NCBI RefSeq assembly: GCF_900100435.1
Contig: NZ_FNEX01000010.1
Coordinates: forward strand, 1-64,000
Source of the DNA: Pedobacter sp. ok626
Lineage (GTDB): Bacteria; Bacteroidota; Bacteroidia; Sphingobacteriales; Sphingobacteriaceae
Direction of reading: 5' to 3'
DNA: 64,000 nt
Shown here: positions 28,558 to 38,469 of the stretch, piece by piece
How positions within the stretch are numbered: position 1 is the first letter of the stretch
Layout: every line of letters begins with the position of its first letter
Notes under the pieces: model-generated
The model's input: only the letters and a program-made list of their open reading frames with translations
Database searches by the model: none
What the model was told of the DNA's origin: nothing
Program-made: the position numbers and the translations under genes

Positions 28558-31500
28558 ATGACCAAAATTTTTACAAAGCCAATTTTTTACCTGTTGTTGT
28601 TCACTACACTTTGTAGCAGCTACAACGCCTTGTACGCTCAAGTAAGAAAGATAACCGTCGAATCGGCACTGGGTGCCATTTCGAAAAAGTACAAAACGAA
28701 ATTCGCGTACAAGCACGGCATCATTGAAAATAAGTTTGCTGATGCAGAAAGCTTAAAAGCAAAAACACTCGATGAAGCCTTAAAACGTGTGTTGTATCCG
28801 AATGATCTTTTATTCCTCTATGTAAGCGAGGGAAATTATACGATCATCCCGAAGGATGAAGATCTAAAAACAAAGCAATCGGGTGCAGAAAATGCACTCC
28901 CAGAAACAAATGCCGTAACGAATGAAATGTTTATAACCGGGCAGGTTTCAGATGAAGCCGGCACGCCGATGCCTGGCGTAACTGTCAAGTCAAACGCTTC
29001 TAATAGGTCTGTAGCTACCGATGCGAAAGGAAATTTTTCGCTTTGGGTACCTGGCGAGGCCGATTACGTCAGCTTTTCTTATATAGGCTACGACCGTTAC
29101 GAAGCGAAGCTAAATGGGAAATCACAACGCTTTGCTATTAGTTTGAATCCGGCTGCCGGTAATGCCCTAAAGGAAGTAGCGATTGTTTCTAATGGGTATC
29201 AAAACATTAGTCCAGAACGCGTAACGGGATCTACAGTCTCTATTACTGCCAAACAAATTGAGCAGGTCAAAACAGCCAACATCATCCAGCGTATTGAATC
29301 CATGGTTCCAGGACTTAAAGTGACAATCACCGCCGGTGACAATAGTTTTGCCTACGGCAACACGCAACCCAATCTCAATAGCGACGATTCGAGAAGCATT
29401 GGCGCTTCAGACTATAATATGGCCATTCGTGGAAGAAGTTCACTTAGGACAAAGGCCTTTCCGTTGGTTGTGGTGGATGGTGCGATTTCGGAAATGGACT
29501 TAGCTACACTAAACCCTAACGACGTAGAATCTATTACCTTTTTGAAAGATGCTTCTTCGGCGTCAATTTGGGGCGTACGTGCCGCAAATGGTGTGATCGT
29601 AGTTAAAACGAAATCGGGACAAAACAATCAAGCGCCTAATGTCAGCTTCTCAATGACAGGCGCTATAAATGCTAAGCCGAGGCTGGATTACCTGAAAATT
29701 ATGACTGCGGCAGAGCAAATCAACTACGAGCAGGAACTTGTCGCAAAACGATTGATCACCAAACCAAATGCAATCGCAAACTTCGGTGCGCCGGTTGCAG
29801 AAGTAACTGATTTGTCATACCAATTAATTGACAATCCTGCTGGAAAGGCAGCATACGATGCCCGGATCACTGAGCTAAGCAGCAGAGACAGCCGCAGTCA
29901 GGTTGAACAATATTTGTTGCAGCCTGCAAATAACCAACAATATAACCTTTCTGTTTCTGGGGGCGGGGCGCTAAGTACTTATTTTTATTCCGCTTCTTAT
30001 AGTCACGAAAGGCCAAGTACAGTAGGCAACGACGCCAAAAGACTTACCATAGGCTTAAACAATACTTTCAAACTTTTTAAAGTTGCTACCCTGAGTACCA
30101 ACATCAGAGGTTCCTTCTTCAATTATAAAAATAATGGCATTTCGTTAAATAGGTTGTACGGAGCAACATCTTCAACGTTTATGCCCTACGATCAATTGGT
30201 GGATGACCAAGGAAATAGAACGAGTTTTTCTTCCCGTTACTATTCTGGATGGACTAACCGACTTCAAGGGCAAGGATACCTGAACTGGAACACCAGCTAC
30301 CTGGATGAATTGGATAATGCCGATAATAAACAGGCTGTAAATAACTATTCATTTACCGCTAATTTGAATGTTCCGATTTTTAAGGGACTTTCAGCGAATG
30401 CTTTTTTTAGCAACGAGCGTACTTTCGGTCTGCAAACGAATTATTATAATGAAAATACGTTTTATTACAGGGATCTCGTAAATACTTTTACGCCGCTACC
30501 TGCTGCCGGAACAGCCGCTAAGAATTCAATTGGGCTAAACAGGGGTGCTGGCGGTATTTTACAGCAGGTGAATTCAACTGATAACAATTATACCGTTCGT
30601 GGACAGCTGAATTACGACAATACTTTTGCTGGCAAACATCAGCTTACCGTAATCGCAGGGTCTGAAATCAGACAAACCAATGCCGGTCAGGGTGGTAGTA
30701 CCATGTATGGGTACAACACTGGAACGGGTCTTAGCAGACCAGTAAATTTCGCTACAGGTTACCCGGGGATTCAATACACTTCAAATCTTAGTGGCGCTGC
30801 AACCCGTCAGGATAAGATAAGAAGGTATCTTTCCTATTATAGTAATGCGGGATATACCTATAATGGCAAATATACGCTGTCTGCAAGCCTGCGTTATGAC
30901 GATTACAACAACTTTGGTGTAGACAGGAAGTTCCGTGCAACACCACTTTGGTCTACGGGTTTAAGATGGGACCTTGCAAAGGAAGATTTCCTAAAGTCGC
31001 AGGACTGGATCAGTGGACTGGGCTTAAAAGCATCTTATGGAGTTAATGGAAACATCGCAACTTCTGTATATCCTTTTACTAACATTGCATTAAGCGAATC
31101 AGATTACCAAACGGGTTTACCTTATGCTTTTGTAGTAACACCGGCAAACCCAGAATTGAGATGGGAGAAAACTTATGTCACCAACATCGGGCTTGACCTA
31201 TCTCTTTTCAAAGGACGTATCAATGCCACTGCAGATTTTTACCGCAAACATGGAAAAGATATATTCTATGAATTCCCTGTTAACGATACCTATGGGGTAT
31301 CTTCTTTGCTAAGAAACGCTACTGAATTAAAAGGTAAGGGTGTAGATATTGGATTGAGTGGCGTAGCTTATAGAACAAAAGATTGGGACGTTACTACCGG
31401 ACTTAACTTCTCTTACAACACCAATAAAATTGCAGATACCAGGTTTATTCAAACTTCCTCTCTGTTTTCAAACCCGGCCTACTCGAGCTATATCCAAGGC

Positions 31501-32154
31501 TATCCGACAGATAAATTGTTGGTCTATAAAAATGCTGGTCTTGACGCCCGTGGTTTAACCCAAATCTTTGATGAAAATGGGAATAAGGTTGCTGCAGAGC
31601 GCAACATCAACTCCATAGATGCGCTTAAAAATGCGGGACGAACTTCTGCTCCGTATTTTGGTGCGGTAAACCAAAGCGTAAAGTATAAAGCGTTTACCCT
31701 GATGGCCATTGCGACCTACCAATTCGGTAGTGTTTTCTTAAGGCCAACAATAACAGGATACTCGGGTGGAAGGACTGGTACACGTTATGATTTAAGTGAG
31801 GACGTTGCCAAAAGATGGCAAAAAGCAGGTGATGAAAATATCACAAATGTACCAGGAGTAGCAGGTGCTTACGCCGCGGTAAGCTTACAACGTTACCAGC
31901 AGTCGGATATCAATGTGCTCAAAGGAGACTATATTCGCTTGAGAGAGCTTTCATTAACTTATGCACTGCCATTGGCACGTTTCACAAAGGTGGCGAAAAC
32001 GGCCGACCTAAGCTTTGGGGTGCGTAACCTTGGGCTATTGTGGAAAGCGAATAAAGAAGGCATTGATCCGGATTTTGCCACTGGCTTAAACAGTACGACG
32101 TTGGGTCTCCCTGCTTCTGTATCCTACAATTTCTCCCTAAATGTTAACTTCTAA
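28558..32154 (+). CDS. SusC/RagA-type transporter with STN signalling domain (PUL 2)
   Basis: 1198 residues from ATG 28558, which opens a signal peptide (MTKIFTKPIFYLLLFTTLCSS...YAQ); a TTG at 28516 is less likely. After the signal comes an STN domain (~30-90: KITVESALGAISKKYKTKFA), then the carboxypeptidase-regulatory-like module (ITGQVSDEAGTPMPGVTVKS), plug (LVVVDGAISEMDLATLNPND, FLKDASSASIWGVRAANGV) and barrel ending in VSYNFSLNVNF. STN domains contact a FecR anti-sigma factor, so this transporter both imports a ligand and reports it to an ECF sigma relay; the sigma/fecR pair at 38941-40630 is the likely partner, supported by the shared promoter motif. Substrate unknown: no glycoside hydrolase is in this locus, so peptides or small glycans are possible. 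Confidence 0.95.
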   Translation: MTKIFTKPIFYLLLFTTLCSSYNALYAQVRKITVESALGAISKKYKTKFAYKHGIIENKFADAESLKAKTLDEALKRVLYPNDLLFLYVSEGNYTIIPKDEDLKTKQSGAENALPETNAVTNEMFITGQVSDEAGTPMPGVTVKSNASNRSVATDAKGNFSLWVPGEADYVSFSYIGYDRYEAKLNGKSQRFAISLNPAAGNALKEVAIVSNGYQNISPERVTGSTVSITAKQIEQVKTANIIQRIESMVPGLKVTITAGDNSFAYGNTQPNLNSDDSRSIGASDYNMAIRGRSSLRTKAFPLVVVDGAISEMDLATLNPNDVESITFLKDASSASIWGVRAANGVIVVKTKSGQNNQAPNVSFSMTGAINAKPRLDYLKIMTAAEQINYEQELVAKRLITKPNAIANFGAPVAEVTDLSYQLIDNPAGKAAYDARITELSSRDSRSQVEQYLLQPANNQQYNLSVSGGGALSTYFYSASYSHERPSTVGNDAKRLTIGLNNTFKLFKVATLSTNIRGSFFNYKNNGISLNRLYGATSSTFMPYDQLVDDQGNRTSFSSRYYSGWTNRLQGQGYLNWNTSYLDELDNADNKQAVNNYSFTANLNVPIFKGLSANAFFSNERTFGLQTNYYNENTFYYRDLVNTFTPLPAAGTAAKNSIGLNRGAGGILQQVNSTDNNYTVRGQLNYDNTFAGKHQLTVIAGSEIRQTNAGQGGSTMYGYNTGTGLSRPVNFATGYPGIQYTSNLSGAATRQDKIRRYLSYYSNAGYTYNGKYTLSASLRYDDYNNFGVDRKFRATPLWSTGLRWDLAKEDFLKSQDWISGLGLKASYGVNGNIATSVYPFTNIALSESDYQTGLPYAFVVTPANPELRWEKTYVTNIGLDLSLFKGRINATADFYRKHGKDIFYEFPVNDTYGVSSLLRNATELKGKGVDIGLSGVAYRTKDWDVTTGLNFSYNTNKIADTRFIQTSSLFSNPAYSSYIQGYPTDKLLVYKNAGLDARGLTQIFDENGNKVAAERNINSIDALKNAGRTSAPYFGAVNQSVKYKAFTLMAIATYQFGSVFLRPTITGYSGGRTGTRYDLSEDVAKRWQKAGDENITNVPGVAGAYAAVSLQRYQQSDINVLKGDYIRLRELSLTYALPLARFTKVAKTADLSFGVRNLGLLWKANKEGIDPDFATGLNSTTLGLPASVSYNFSLNVNF

Positions 32155-32164
32155 TTCTGTAAAC

Positions 32165-33568
32165 ATGAAATCAATATATAAATATATCGCAATTTCTTTA
32201 AGCCTTGCATCTTTAGTTGGCTGTAAGAAATATGTGGACATTAAAACCCAGGGAAATCTGGTGCCCAACCAGACAATCAATTACCGGTATTTATTAAACA
32301 ACAATTCGGCATTTGAACCAACAGCCAGTCTTGGTGACTACGCTTCGTCTGATATCGAAATCAATGATGCAAGTCAGGTCACAAGCCTGCTTGCCGGATC
32401 GTTTTACTTGCCTTTTGTGAAAGCTTATACCTGGCAAACCAATATTTTTCCATTGGGAAGTTCGGAGGAGACAGACCAGAATTGGCGTGCGCTATATGCG
32501 AACATTCTGGTTTGTAATACCATAATCAATGAGTTGCCGACAAGTGATGGTACTGAAGCTGAAAAAGCAGCGCTTAGCGCAGAAGCCAAGGTGCACCGCG
32601 CAGATGCTTACCTTGCACTGGTAAATACTTACGCAAAACCATACAATGCCACTACGGCTGTCGCTGATCTTGGTGTACCATTATTATTGGAGCAAACGAT
32701 TAGTCAGAAATTAAACCGTGCATCCGTTCGCGTGATTTATGATCAAATCCTTTCCGATTTAACGACGGCCATGGAATCGCTTCCAAATTCACAGGCCTTA
32801 AATAACCTTCCATCGAAAGCCTCTGCCTATGGAGAATTGGCCCGTTGTTATTTGTTAATGCACGATTATACAAATGCAGGAAGGTATGCGGATATGGCGC
32901 TGGCAATGAGGAACACCTTAGTGGATCTCTCGGCATATACTACCTCTACTATAAATACCTACCCAACACGTTTCCTGAATCCTGAAATTCTTTTGTCCAG
33001 GACTCCTCAAGACCGAGAGGCAGCATATCCACCTAGAATATTTAAGCTAAGCACCCAATATCGTAGTTTAGTGCTTCCAACCGATTTGCGCTATGCCTTA
33101 TTTACAACTGCGGGAAATCTAGTATCCTCAGATTATGACCCCAATGGGCGATTTTTTACGAAAGAAAGTGCAATTGGACAACCACGTAACCAAGGGCCTT
33201 CCGTACCTGAGATGATGCTCATCAGAGCGGAAGTTTATGCCAGAAATGGTGATGCGACAAATGCGATGCTTTGGGTAAACAGATTGCGCCAAAAAAGATT
33301 TAGAGCTGCGGATTATGTTGCCTTAACAGCAACAAGCGCGAGTGATGCGCTTGTAAAAGTGATCAATGAGCGCCGCATAGAGTTCTATGGTACTTCGCTT
33401 CGCTGGTATGACATGCGCCGCTTGAAAGATGAGGAGCCATTTAGGATGACCTATACCAAAACCTTTAATAATGTGACCTACACTTTGGCGCCGAACAGTG
33501 ATCGTTACGTATTCCCAATTGCCGAGGTCCTGCGAAAAACCAATCCAGAGCTGGAGCAAAACCCGTAA
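32165..33568 (+). CDS. SusD/RagB-type lipoprotein (PUL 2)
   Basis: 467 residues from ATG 32165 (MKSIYKYIAISLSLASLVGC, lipid-accepting Cys20, then KKY); the longer frame from 32141 overlaps the susC stop and spoils the signal. SusD features are present: early TQGNLVPNQTINYRYLLNNN, helices SAEAKVHRADAYLALVNTYA, and a C-terminal block VINERRIEFYGTSLRWYDMRRLK with YVFPIAEVLRKTNPELEQNP. It starts 10 nt after the susC stop. It belongs to the shorter RagB-like branch often found beside TlpA-type proteins in ECF-controlled loci. Captures the transported ligand at the surface. Confidence 0.93.
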   Translation: MKSIYKYIAISLSLASLVGCKKYVDIKTQGNLVPNQTINYRYLLNNNSAFEPTASLGDYASSDIEINDASQVTSLLAGSFYLPFVKAYTWQTNIFPLGSSEETDQNWRALYANILVCNTIINELPTSDGTEAEKAALSAEAKVHRADAYLALVNTYAKPYNATTAVADLGVPLLLEQTISQKLNRASVRVIYDQILSDLTTAMESLPNSQALNNLPSKASAYGELARCYLLMHDYTNAGRYADMALAMRNTLVDLSAYTTSTINTYPTRFLNPEILLSRTPQDREAAYPPRIFKLSTQYRSLVLPTDLRYALFTTAGNLVSSDYDPNGRFFTKESAIGQPRNQGPSVPEMMLIRAEVYARNGDATNAMLWVNRLRQKRFRAADYVALTATSASDALVKVINERRIEFYGTSLRWYDMRRLKDEEPFRMTYTKTFNNVTYTLAPNSDRYVFPIAEVLRKTNPELEQNP

Positions 33569-33581
33569 AATTTAACAACTT

Positions 33582-35576
33582 ATGACACAAATGAAAAAAC
33601 AATTCCTATTCCTGGTTTTTCTGTGCTATGCTTTAAATAGCATTGCACAGCAAAACGCCAACTTTACTTTTAGTCCCGAAAAGCCAACAAACGGCCAAAC
33701 CATCCAAATCAATTACGATGCAAAAGGCACTCCTCTGGAAGGGATGCAAAAAGTCGCTGCGGTGGTTTATCAATACAAGAACTACAAATGGGTAGGCGCG
33801 GATTTGCCCTTCACTGGCTCGGCAAACCATTGGCAGGCAAAATTTGATATCCCGTTTGATTGTGGGCTTGTTGCATTGAAGTTCAAATCAGATACCTCGG
33901 TAGACAACAACCACGACATGGGTTATTTTATCTTGATGAACGATAAAGACCGGGCAGGAGCAATGGCTCCAGGGGCTTATGCCGGCTGGGGTTTGGCACG
34001 TTCTCCAAAGTACGGAAAAGATATTCCCGGATACATTAATTTTAAAGGGATCAGCGATACTGCAACCTATCATTGGTTAAGCCAGGAGATCTCTTTTAAT
34101 CAAAATGCAAAACAAGTGCTGGCACTTGACTATGCGATAGCCTTGAAGGGATATATGGGCGATGCGGCAACTTCAAAGTTGACCAAAGTGTGCACATATC
34201 TAACCCGACCAGATGCAACAGAATCAGATCTCTTGAAAGCCAGATATATCTATCAAAACCTAATGGCAAAAAAGGAATCAGTAGATTCTGTAAACAAGGT
34301 TATAAATACCAGGTTCCCGAACGGAAGTTTGGCGCGACTGGCGGCTTTTAGGAAAGTATTTGCAGGCAGGGATGTGGATTCAATACTTACCGGTGCTATA
34401 AAATTTTTAGCCGATTTCCCGGAATATAAAACCAATGCCAACTTTGATTTGGAAAACCGGATTAACTATGGAATAGTTTATCAGAATGTAATGGTTTTTG
34501 GTACCATGAAAGGTTTGACTCCAGACTACGTCGTTAAATACGCGGACTCCATCTCTTACAATATGCTTACTTCAATTTACTACAAGCTTATTGGGATACC
34601 TTACCATAGAAAAGAGGGTGATTTACTTAAGCTAGCAAAATACTCAGACCTATTGGTTAGACGGTATGAATCTTTTAAAGAAAACCGTCCGGAATCCATG
34701 CAGTATTTGTCCCCTTCAGAATGGGAGACAGAATACAAGAGGGGATTTGTTTCCACGATTTCTGCAGACCACATTGGTTTGCTAAACCTCAGAGGTAAAT
34801 ATGAGCAGGCTTTAAAATATGTGGAAGACGCGCAGGCGTTGTTGAATTACAGCAAGGCCGAAATTAATAATGAGCATGCCTTGATCTTGAAAAAATTAAA
34901 CAAGATGCAAGCACTTGAACAGTTGCTGGTAAAAAGTTTCTACAACAATCAAAGTTCTACCGAAATGATTGGAATGTTAAAGGAAATTTACGTCAAAAAG
35001 CACAAATCGGACAAAGGATATGATGCTTATCTAGAATCTCTGAAAAATCCCGCGGATAAACTTAAGAATTTAGCAGAGTTAAAGGACACGATGATAAAAG
35101 AGGAAATGCCAACCTGGAGCATGAAAGACTTGAACGGTAAAACGGTAAATTCTTCGGATCTGAAAGGAAAAATCGTTATTCTGGATTTTTGGGCAACCTG
35201 GTGTGTGCCCTGTAAAGCTTCATTCCCAGGCATGAAATTGGCAGTAGAAAAATACAAGAATGATCCTAACGTAGTCTTTTATTTCGTAGACACGGAGGAG
35301 CGCGGTGACACCTATAAAGCAGAGAACGCAAAATACATCAAGGACAATAATTATCCTTTCAACGTACTGTTTGACAATAAAGCTGAGGGCATGAAAACGA
35401 ACTCTGAAGTGTTTAGTAGAATTTGTAAAGCTTTTAGTATCTCTGGGATACCGCAAAAGCTGATTATCGATAAGAATGGTTTGTTAAGGTTCATTTCCGT
35501 TGGCTTTAAGGGAAGTGCGACAGGCCTGGCAGATGAAATGTCGGATTTGATTGAAATGACTAAGAACGCAGAATAA
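33582..35576 (+). CDS. TlpA-like thiol-disulfide oxidoreductase with large N-terminal part
   Basis: 664 residues with a signal peptide (MKKQFLFLVFLCYALNSIAQ; ATG 33582 or 33591). Residues ~25-120 form an Ig-like beta domain (NFTFSPEKPTNGQTIQINYD), ~120-500 are TPR-like helices (YEQALKYVEDAQALLNYSKA), and ~505-660 are a thioredoxin fold of the TlpA/AhpC type: MPTWSMKDLNGKTVNSSDLK, ILDFWATWCVPCKASFPGM with the redox pair C541/C544 and cis-Pro region SISGIPQKLIIDKNG. Probably periplasmic. Proteins of this build commonly follow SusC/SusD genes in ECF-type loci; what disulfide or thiol substrate they act on is not established. It is 13 nt after susD and overlaps the next gene by 1 nt (TAATG). Confidence 0.85.
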   Translation: MTQMKKQFLFLVFLCYALNSIAQQNANFTFSPEKPTNGQTIQINYDAKGTPLEGMQKVAAVVYQYKNYKWVGADLPFTGSANHWQAKFDIPFDCGLVALKFKSDTSVDNNHDMGYFILMNDKDRAGAMAPGAYAGWGLARSPKYGKDIPGYINFKGISDTATYHWLSQEISFNQNAKQVLALDYAIALKGYMGDAATSKLTKVCTYLTRPDATESDLLKARYIYQNLMAKKESVDSVNKVINTRFPNGSLARLAAFRKVFAGRDVDSILTGAIKFLADFPEYKTNANFDLENRINYGIVYQNVMVFGTMKGLTPDYVVKYADSISYNMLTSIYYKLIGIPYHRKEGDLLKLAKYSDLLVRRYESFKENRPESMQYLSPSEWETEYKRGFVSTISADHIGLLNLRGKYEQALKYVEDAQALLNYSKAEINNEHALILKKLNKMQALEQLLVKSFYNNQSSTEMIGMLKEIYVKKHKSDKGYDAYLESLKNPADKLKNLAELKDTMIKEEMPTWSMKDLNGKTVNSSDLKGKIVILDFWATWCVPCKASFPGMKLAVEKYKNDPNVVFYFVDTEERGDTYKAENAKYIKDNNYPFNVLFDNKAEGMKTNSEVFSRICKAFSISGIPQKLIIDKNGLLRFISVGFKGSATGLADEMSDLIEMTKNAE

Positions 35577-36652
35577 TGATGAAGAAAATAATATTGTTGC
35601 TTTTATGTACTCTGGGCTTGCTGCAGTTGGCCAGCGCCCAGAAGTTTGTAAATAAGGAGGTTACTTTTGCATCGTCTGATGGTAAAATTCAGTATGCTGG
35701 AATACTTTCAGTACCTGAGGGCAGCAAAAAAAAATATCCCGCCGTCGTGATTGTTTCCGGGAGCTATAAGCAGGACAAGGATGGTATGATGGCGGGCCAT
35801 CCGCTATTTAAACAAATTGCCGATGATCTCAGCAGTAGGGGCGTTGCCGTATTGCGATTAGATGACCGGGGGACAGGCAAAACCACTGGCGTTTATGAAA
35901 CGTCCACCACTGGTGATTTTGCAGACGATGCCCTGCGGGCAATTCAATACCTTAAAGGGGTTAAAGGTATTAACACCAAGAAAATCGGGTTATTAGGTCA
36001 TAGTGAAGGTGCGGCGGCCAGTGCAATTGCAGCGTCGAAGAGTAAGGATGTTGCATTTATTGTTAGTGTAGCCGGCTTAGCCACATCAGGCTACGAATCT
36101 TTGATCCAGCAAAATGAAGATATCGTAAATGCATCTCAGTTAACTGAAGTAGACAAAAAACGTTCTAACGAAATCAATGGACTTATGTTTAAGGTTGCAT
36201 TTAAGTATGCAGACTCGGATAGTTTAGAAAATAAGCTGAACACCACATATAACGAATGGAAAGTAAAAGATGATGCCTACTTTAAAACATTGAATATTGA
36301 ATTTGATCATTTCCGTTTTCCAGTGTATAGCTATGTAAATTATGCAATTGGTCCATGGTACAGGTATTTTATAAAATATAATGCACCTAAAACTGTCGGC
36401 TCGGTAAAGGTACCGATCCTCGCCTTAAACGGAGATAAAGATCTGATGGTCTCTGGCAAGAGCAACCTGGAGAACTGGAAAAAATATGCTGCTGCCGGAG
36501 GAAATCATAAAGTGGAAACCCACTTGCTTCCCGGGTTAAACCACTTATTTTTACCTTGCGTAACCTGCACAACACAGGAGTACGCGAGTATTAAAGCAAG
36601 CTTCTCAACAGAAGCATTACATATTATCGGTAACTGGATTCAGTCTATCTAG
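35576..36652 (+). CDS. Secreted alpha/beta hydrolase
   Basis: 358 residues; signal peptide MMKKIILLLLCTLGLLQLASAQ. The fold is an alpha/beta hydrolase of the dienelactone/peptidase S9-like kind: strand-turn YPAVVIVSGSYKQDKDG, RLDDRGTGKTTG, nucleophile elbow GLLGHSEGAAAS (S143), acid in LALNGDKDLMVSG and His in LLPGLNHLFLPC. Such proteins are esterases or peptidases; no residue pattern fixes the substrate. Its start codon overlaps the TlpA-like gene's stop, and a strong terminator follows 17 nt after its stop, so it closes the PUL 2 operon. A role in processing what the SusC/SusD pair imports is likely by position only. Confidence 0.85.
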   Translation: MMKKIILLLLCTLGLLQLASAQKFVNKEVTFASSDGKIQYAGILSVPEGSKKKYPAVVIVSGSYKQDKDGMMAGHPLFKQIADDLSSRGVAVLRLDDRGTGKTTGVYETSTTGDFADDALRAIQYLKGVKGINTKKIGLLGHSEGAAASAIAASKSKDVAFIVSVAGLATSGYESLIQQNEDIVNASQLTEVDKKRSNEINGLMFKVAFKYADSDSLENKLNTTYNEWKVKDDAYFKTLNIEFDHFRFPVYSYVNYAIGPWYRYFIKYNAPKTVGSVKVPILALNGDKDLMVSGKSNLENWKKYAAAGGNHKVETHLLPGLNHLFLPCVTCTTQEYASIKASFSTEALHIIGNWIQSI

Positions 36653-36668
36653 CGATTGTACCAGAGAG

Positions 36669-36714
36669 TATCATTAGAATGGCCCTACATGGCTGTTCTA
36701 ATGATATAGTTTTT
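36669..36714 (+). terminator. Intrinsic terminator of the PUL 2 operon
   Basis: TATCATTAGAA (36669-36679) pairs perfectly with TTCTAATGATA (36696-36706), with an inner GCC/GGC extension around a 2-nt mismatch, followed by a T-run at 36710-36714. It marks the end of susC-susD-tlpA-hydrolase and separates the two unknown genes downstream into a different unit. Confidence 0.8.
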
Positions 36715-36761
36715 ACTCAAAAAACTCGATATCACCTCTTTTCCCTAATTAACAACTCTTC

Positions 36762-38468
36762 ATGCATAAATTCTCAACTAGCAATAACTTTCGTTTGAAC
36801 GTCGCTCTTCGCTTCGTATTAATACTTTTGACACTAAATAACTTGTCTTGCAAAAGAGATGAGTTAGAGTCCGAAAATGAGACTAACCTTAAATATTTTT
36901 TCTACATGGGTAATGATGAAGATATTAAAGTCATAATAGAAGATTTTAAGCAACTGGATAAAAAGAAGAGTTTTACCAGCGCTTATCCAGTGAACGATAA
37001 AATCTCTTGGGATCATGCTTACCGTTTATACACGCTAAAGAAGTCTGATAGCGTGAAATATAATGTCCCAATTATAGAAGTAGGAGGAGTAGTCAGAAAT
37101 TTTATCACGATTTCAAAACGAAAAAATGAGCGTATACAAGCGCCTGCTTTACATGTATTCGATGTTGAGTTCTTAGATAATTTAAATATAGAACAGCGAG
37201 CTTTTATTGCAAATTCGCTTAACTGCTTTTCAGCTAGGGGACTGAAAGTCCCAAAAGAAGTTTTGGATTTTACTGAAAATTTCAATGAATTTAACCGTAA
37301 TTTGATACGGAGCACAGAAGCAAGAATGGCTAACCAAATTGACGATTCTAACAAAGGCAACTTTCAGAGACTTAATGATCATGGAAATAATTCGGTTGCG
37401 ACAAGTTCAACGAACAGTTGTTTTGTAAGTTTGGACTTTGAATGGTCTTTTTACAGGACTGATAATTGTCCATCCATAGCCGATGCCAACGCTTCGATCA
37501 TAAACACTATCATTACGTACCTCGACCAAAGATTAGCAGGTGTCCCACAAGTTGAAAAAATAGAATATAATCCATTTTCTGGTATTATCATTACTGGAGA
37601 GGCTGGTTATATTTCCAATAACAAATCTTATTTCATGTCTTTAGTTGAACAAAGTAAGTACATATATTTCCATTGTGCTGTGGGCGGATCGCTTTATTTT
37701 ACCAGAAATACTGTTTCAGATAATTGTCAAAACTCTCCGGGAGGCGGCGGGGGCAGTTCTCCTAACAATGTTATAGTAGATCAGACTGTCGTAAACAATG
37801 TTAAACTTAGTTGTGTGATGGGTAAGATATTGAATACGGCAAACAGTGGATATGTTAAGTTACTTCAAGGGTTCATCAATAGCTCGACATACAACGTAAC
37901 TTTTAAGGTTGAACCTGTTATACCGACTCAGACAGGAACCGCAAATGGAAGTACGGTTCAGCCTATAGGTACTAAAAATGTGATTATTTATTTAAAAACC
38001 TCGTTCGTTGAGCAGAATTCGGTAGCTAACGTAGCAAAAACGGTTGTGCACGAAATGGCACATGCATACCTAGCACAGAAACTGCTAACTATTGGAGGGG
38101 CTGGAAATCTTGCTCAAAATATGAATAACAAAGAGTTTAAAGATTTATTTGCTTACTATTCCAAGTATGTAAACCCAGCCACCGGTGCTTTTTCAGCTGT
38201 AGCAAATAATGACTTTGACCATGCAGCAATGGCCGGATTATTGATCAATGATATAGCAGGAGGTATTAAAGATTTTATTGAATCTAATTATCCGGCTGTA
38301 AAAACCGACGAATATGTATCATTTGACAACTACAAAGCTCTTGCTTGGATAGGTCTCAGAGATACTGAAGCATATGATAAGTTTAAGTCTTTGACTGGGG
38401 AGACTAACGAGTCACAAACGTTGAAAATTACTGTTTTGGAATCTTCAAGTACATATGACTGCAATTAA
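36762..38468 (+). CDS. Metallopeptidase-like lipoprotein of unknown function
   Basis: 568 residues; signal with lipobox NNLSC (Cys near residue 30), so probably outer-membrane anchored. The N-terminal half (~35-320) has no family I recognise and contains several Cys (NSCFVSLDFEWSF, DNCPSIADAN, YFHCAVGGSLYF). A Gly-rich linker (SPGGGGGSSPNN, nt ~37735-37770) leads to a C-terminal domain with KTVVHEMAHAYLAQK: the HExxH zinc motif at H430, E431, H434. A third ligand is not obvious; FDHAAMAGLL further on could supply a His. Preceded by a terminator, so transcribed separately from PUL 2, and followed after 1 nt by a small secreted-protein gene. Could be a surface protease or a peptidase-like structural protein. 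Confidence 0.6.
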   Translation: MHKFSTSNNFRLNVALRFVLILLTLNNLSCKRDELESENETNLKYFFYMGNDEDIKVIIEDFKQLDKKKSFTSAYPVNDKISWDHAYRLYTLKKSDSVKYNVPIIEVGGVVRNFITISKRKNERIQAPALHVFDVEFLDNLNIEQRAFIANSLNCFSARGLKVPKEVLDFTENFNEFNRNLIRSTEARMANQIDDSNKGNFQRLNDHGNNSVATSSTNSCFVSLDFEWSFYRTDNCPSIADANASIINTIITYLDQRLAGVPQVEKIEYNPFSGIIITGEAGYISNNKSYFMSLVEQSKYIYFHCAVGGSLYFTRNTVSDNCQNSPGGGGGSSPNNVIVDQTVVNNVKLSCVMGKILNTANSGYVKLLQGFINSSTYNVTFKVEPVIPTQTGTANGSTVQPIGTKNVIIYLKTSFVEQNSVANVAKTVVHEMAHAYLAQKLLTIGGAGNLAQNMNNKEFKDLFAYYSKYVNPATGAFSAVANNDFDHAAMAGLLINDIAGGIKDFIESNYPAVKTDEYVSFDNYKALAWIGLRDTEAYDKFKSLTGETNESQTLKITVLESSSTYDCN

Positions 38469-38469
38469 T

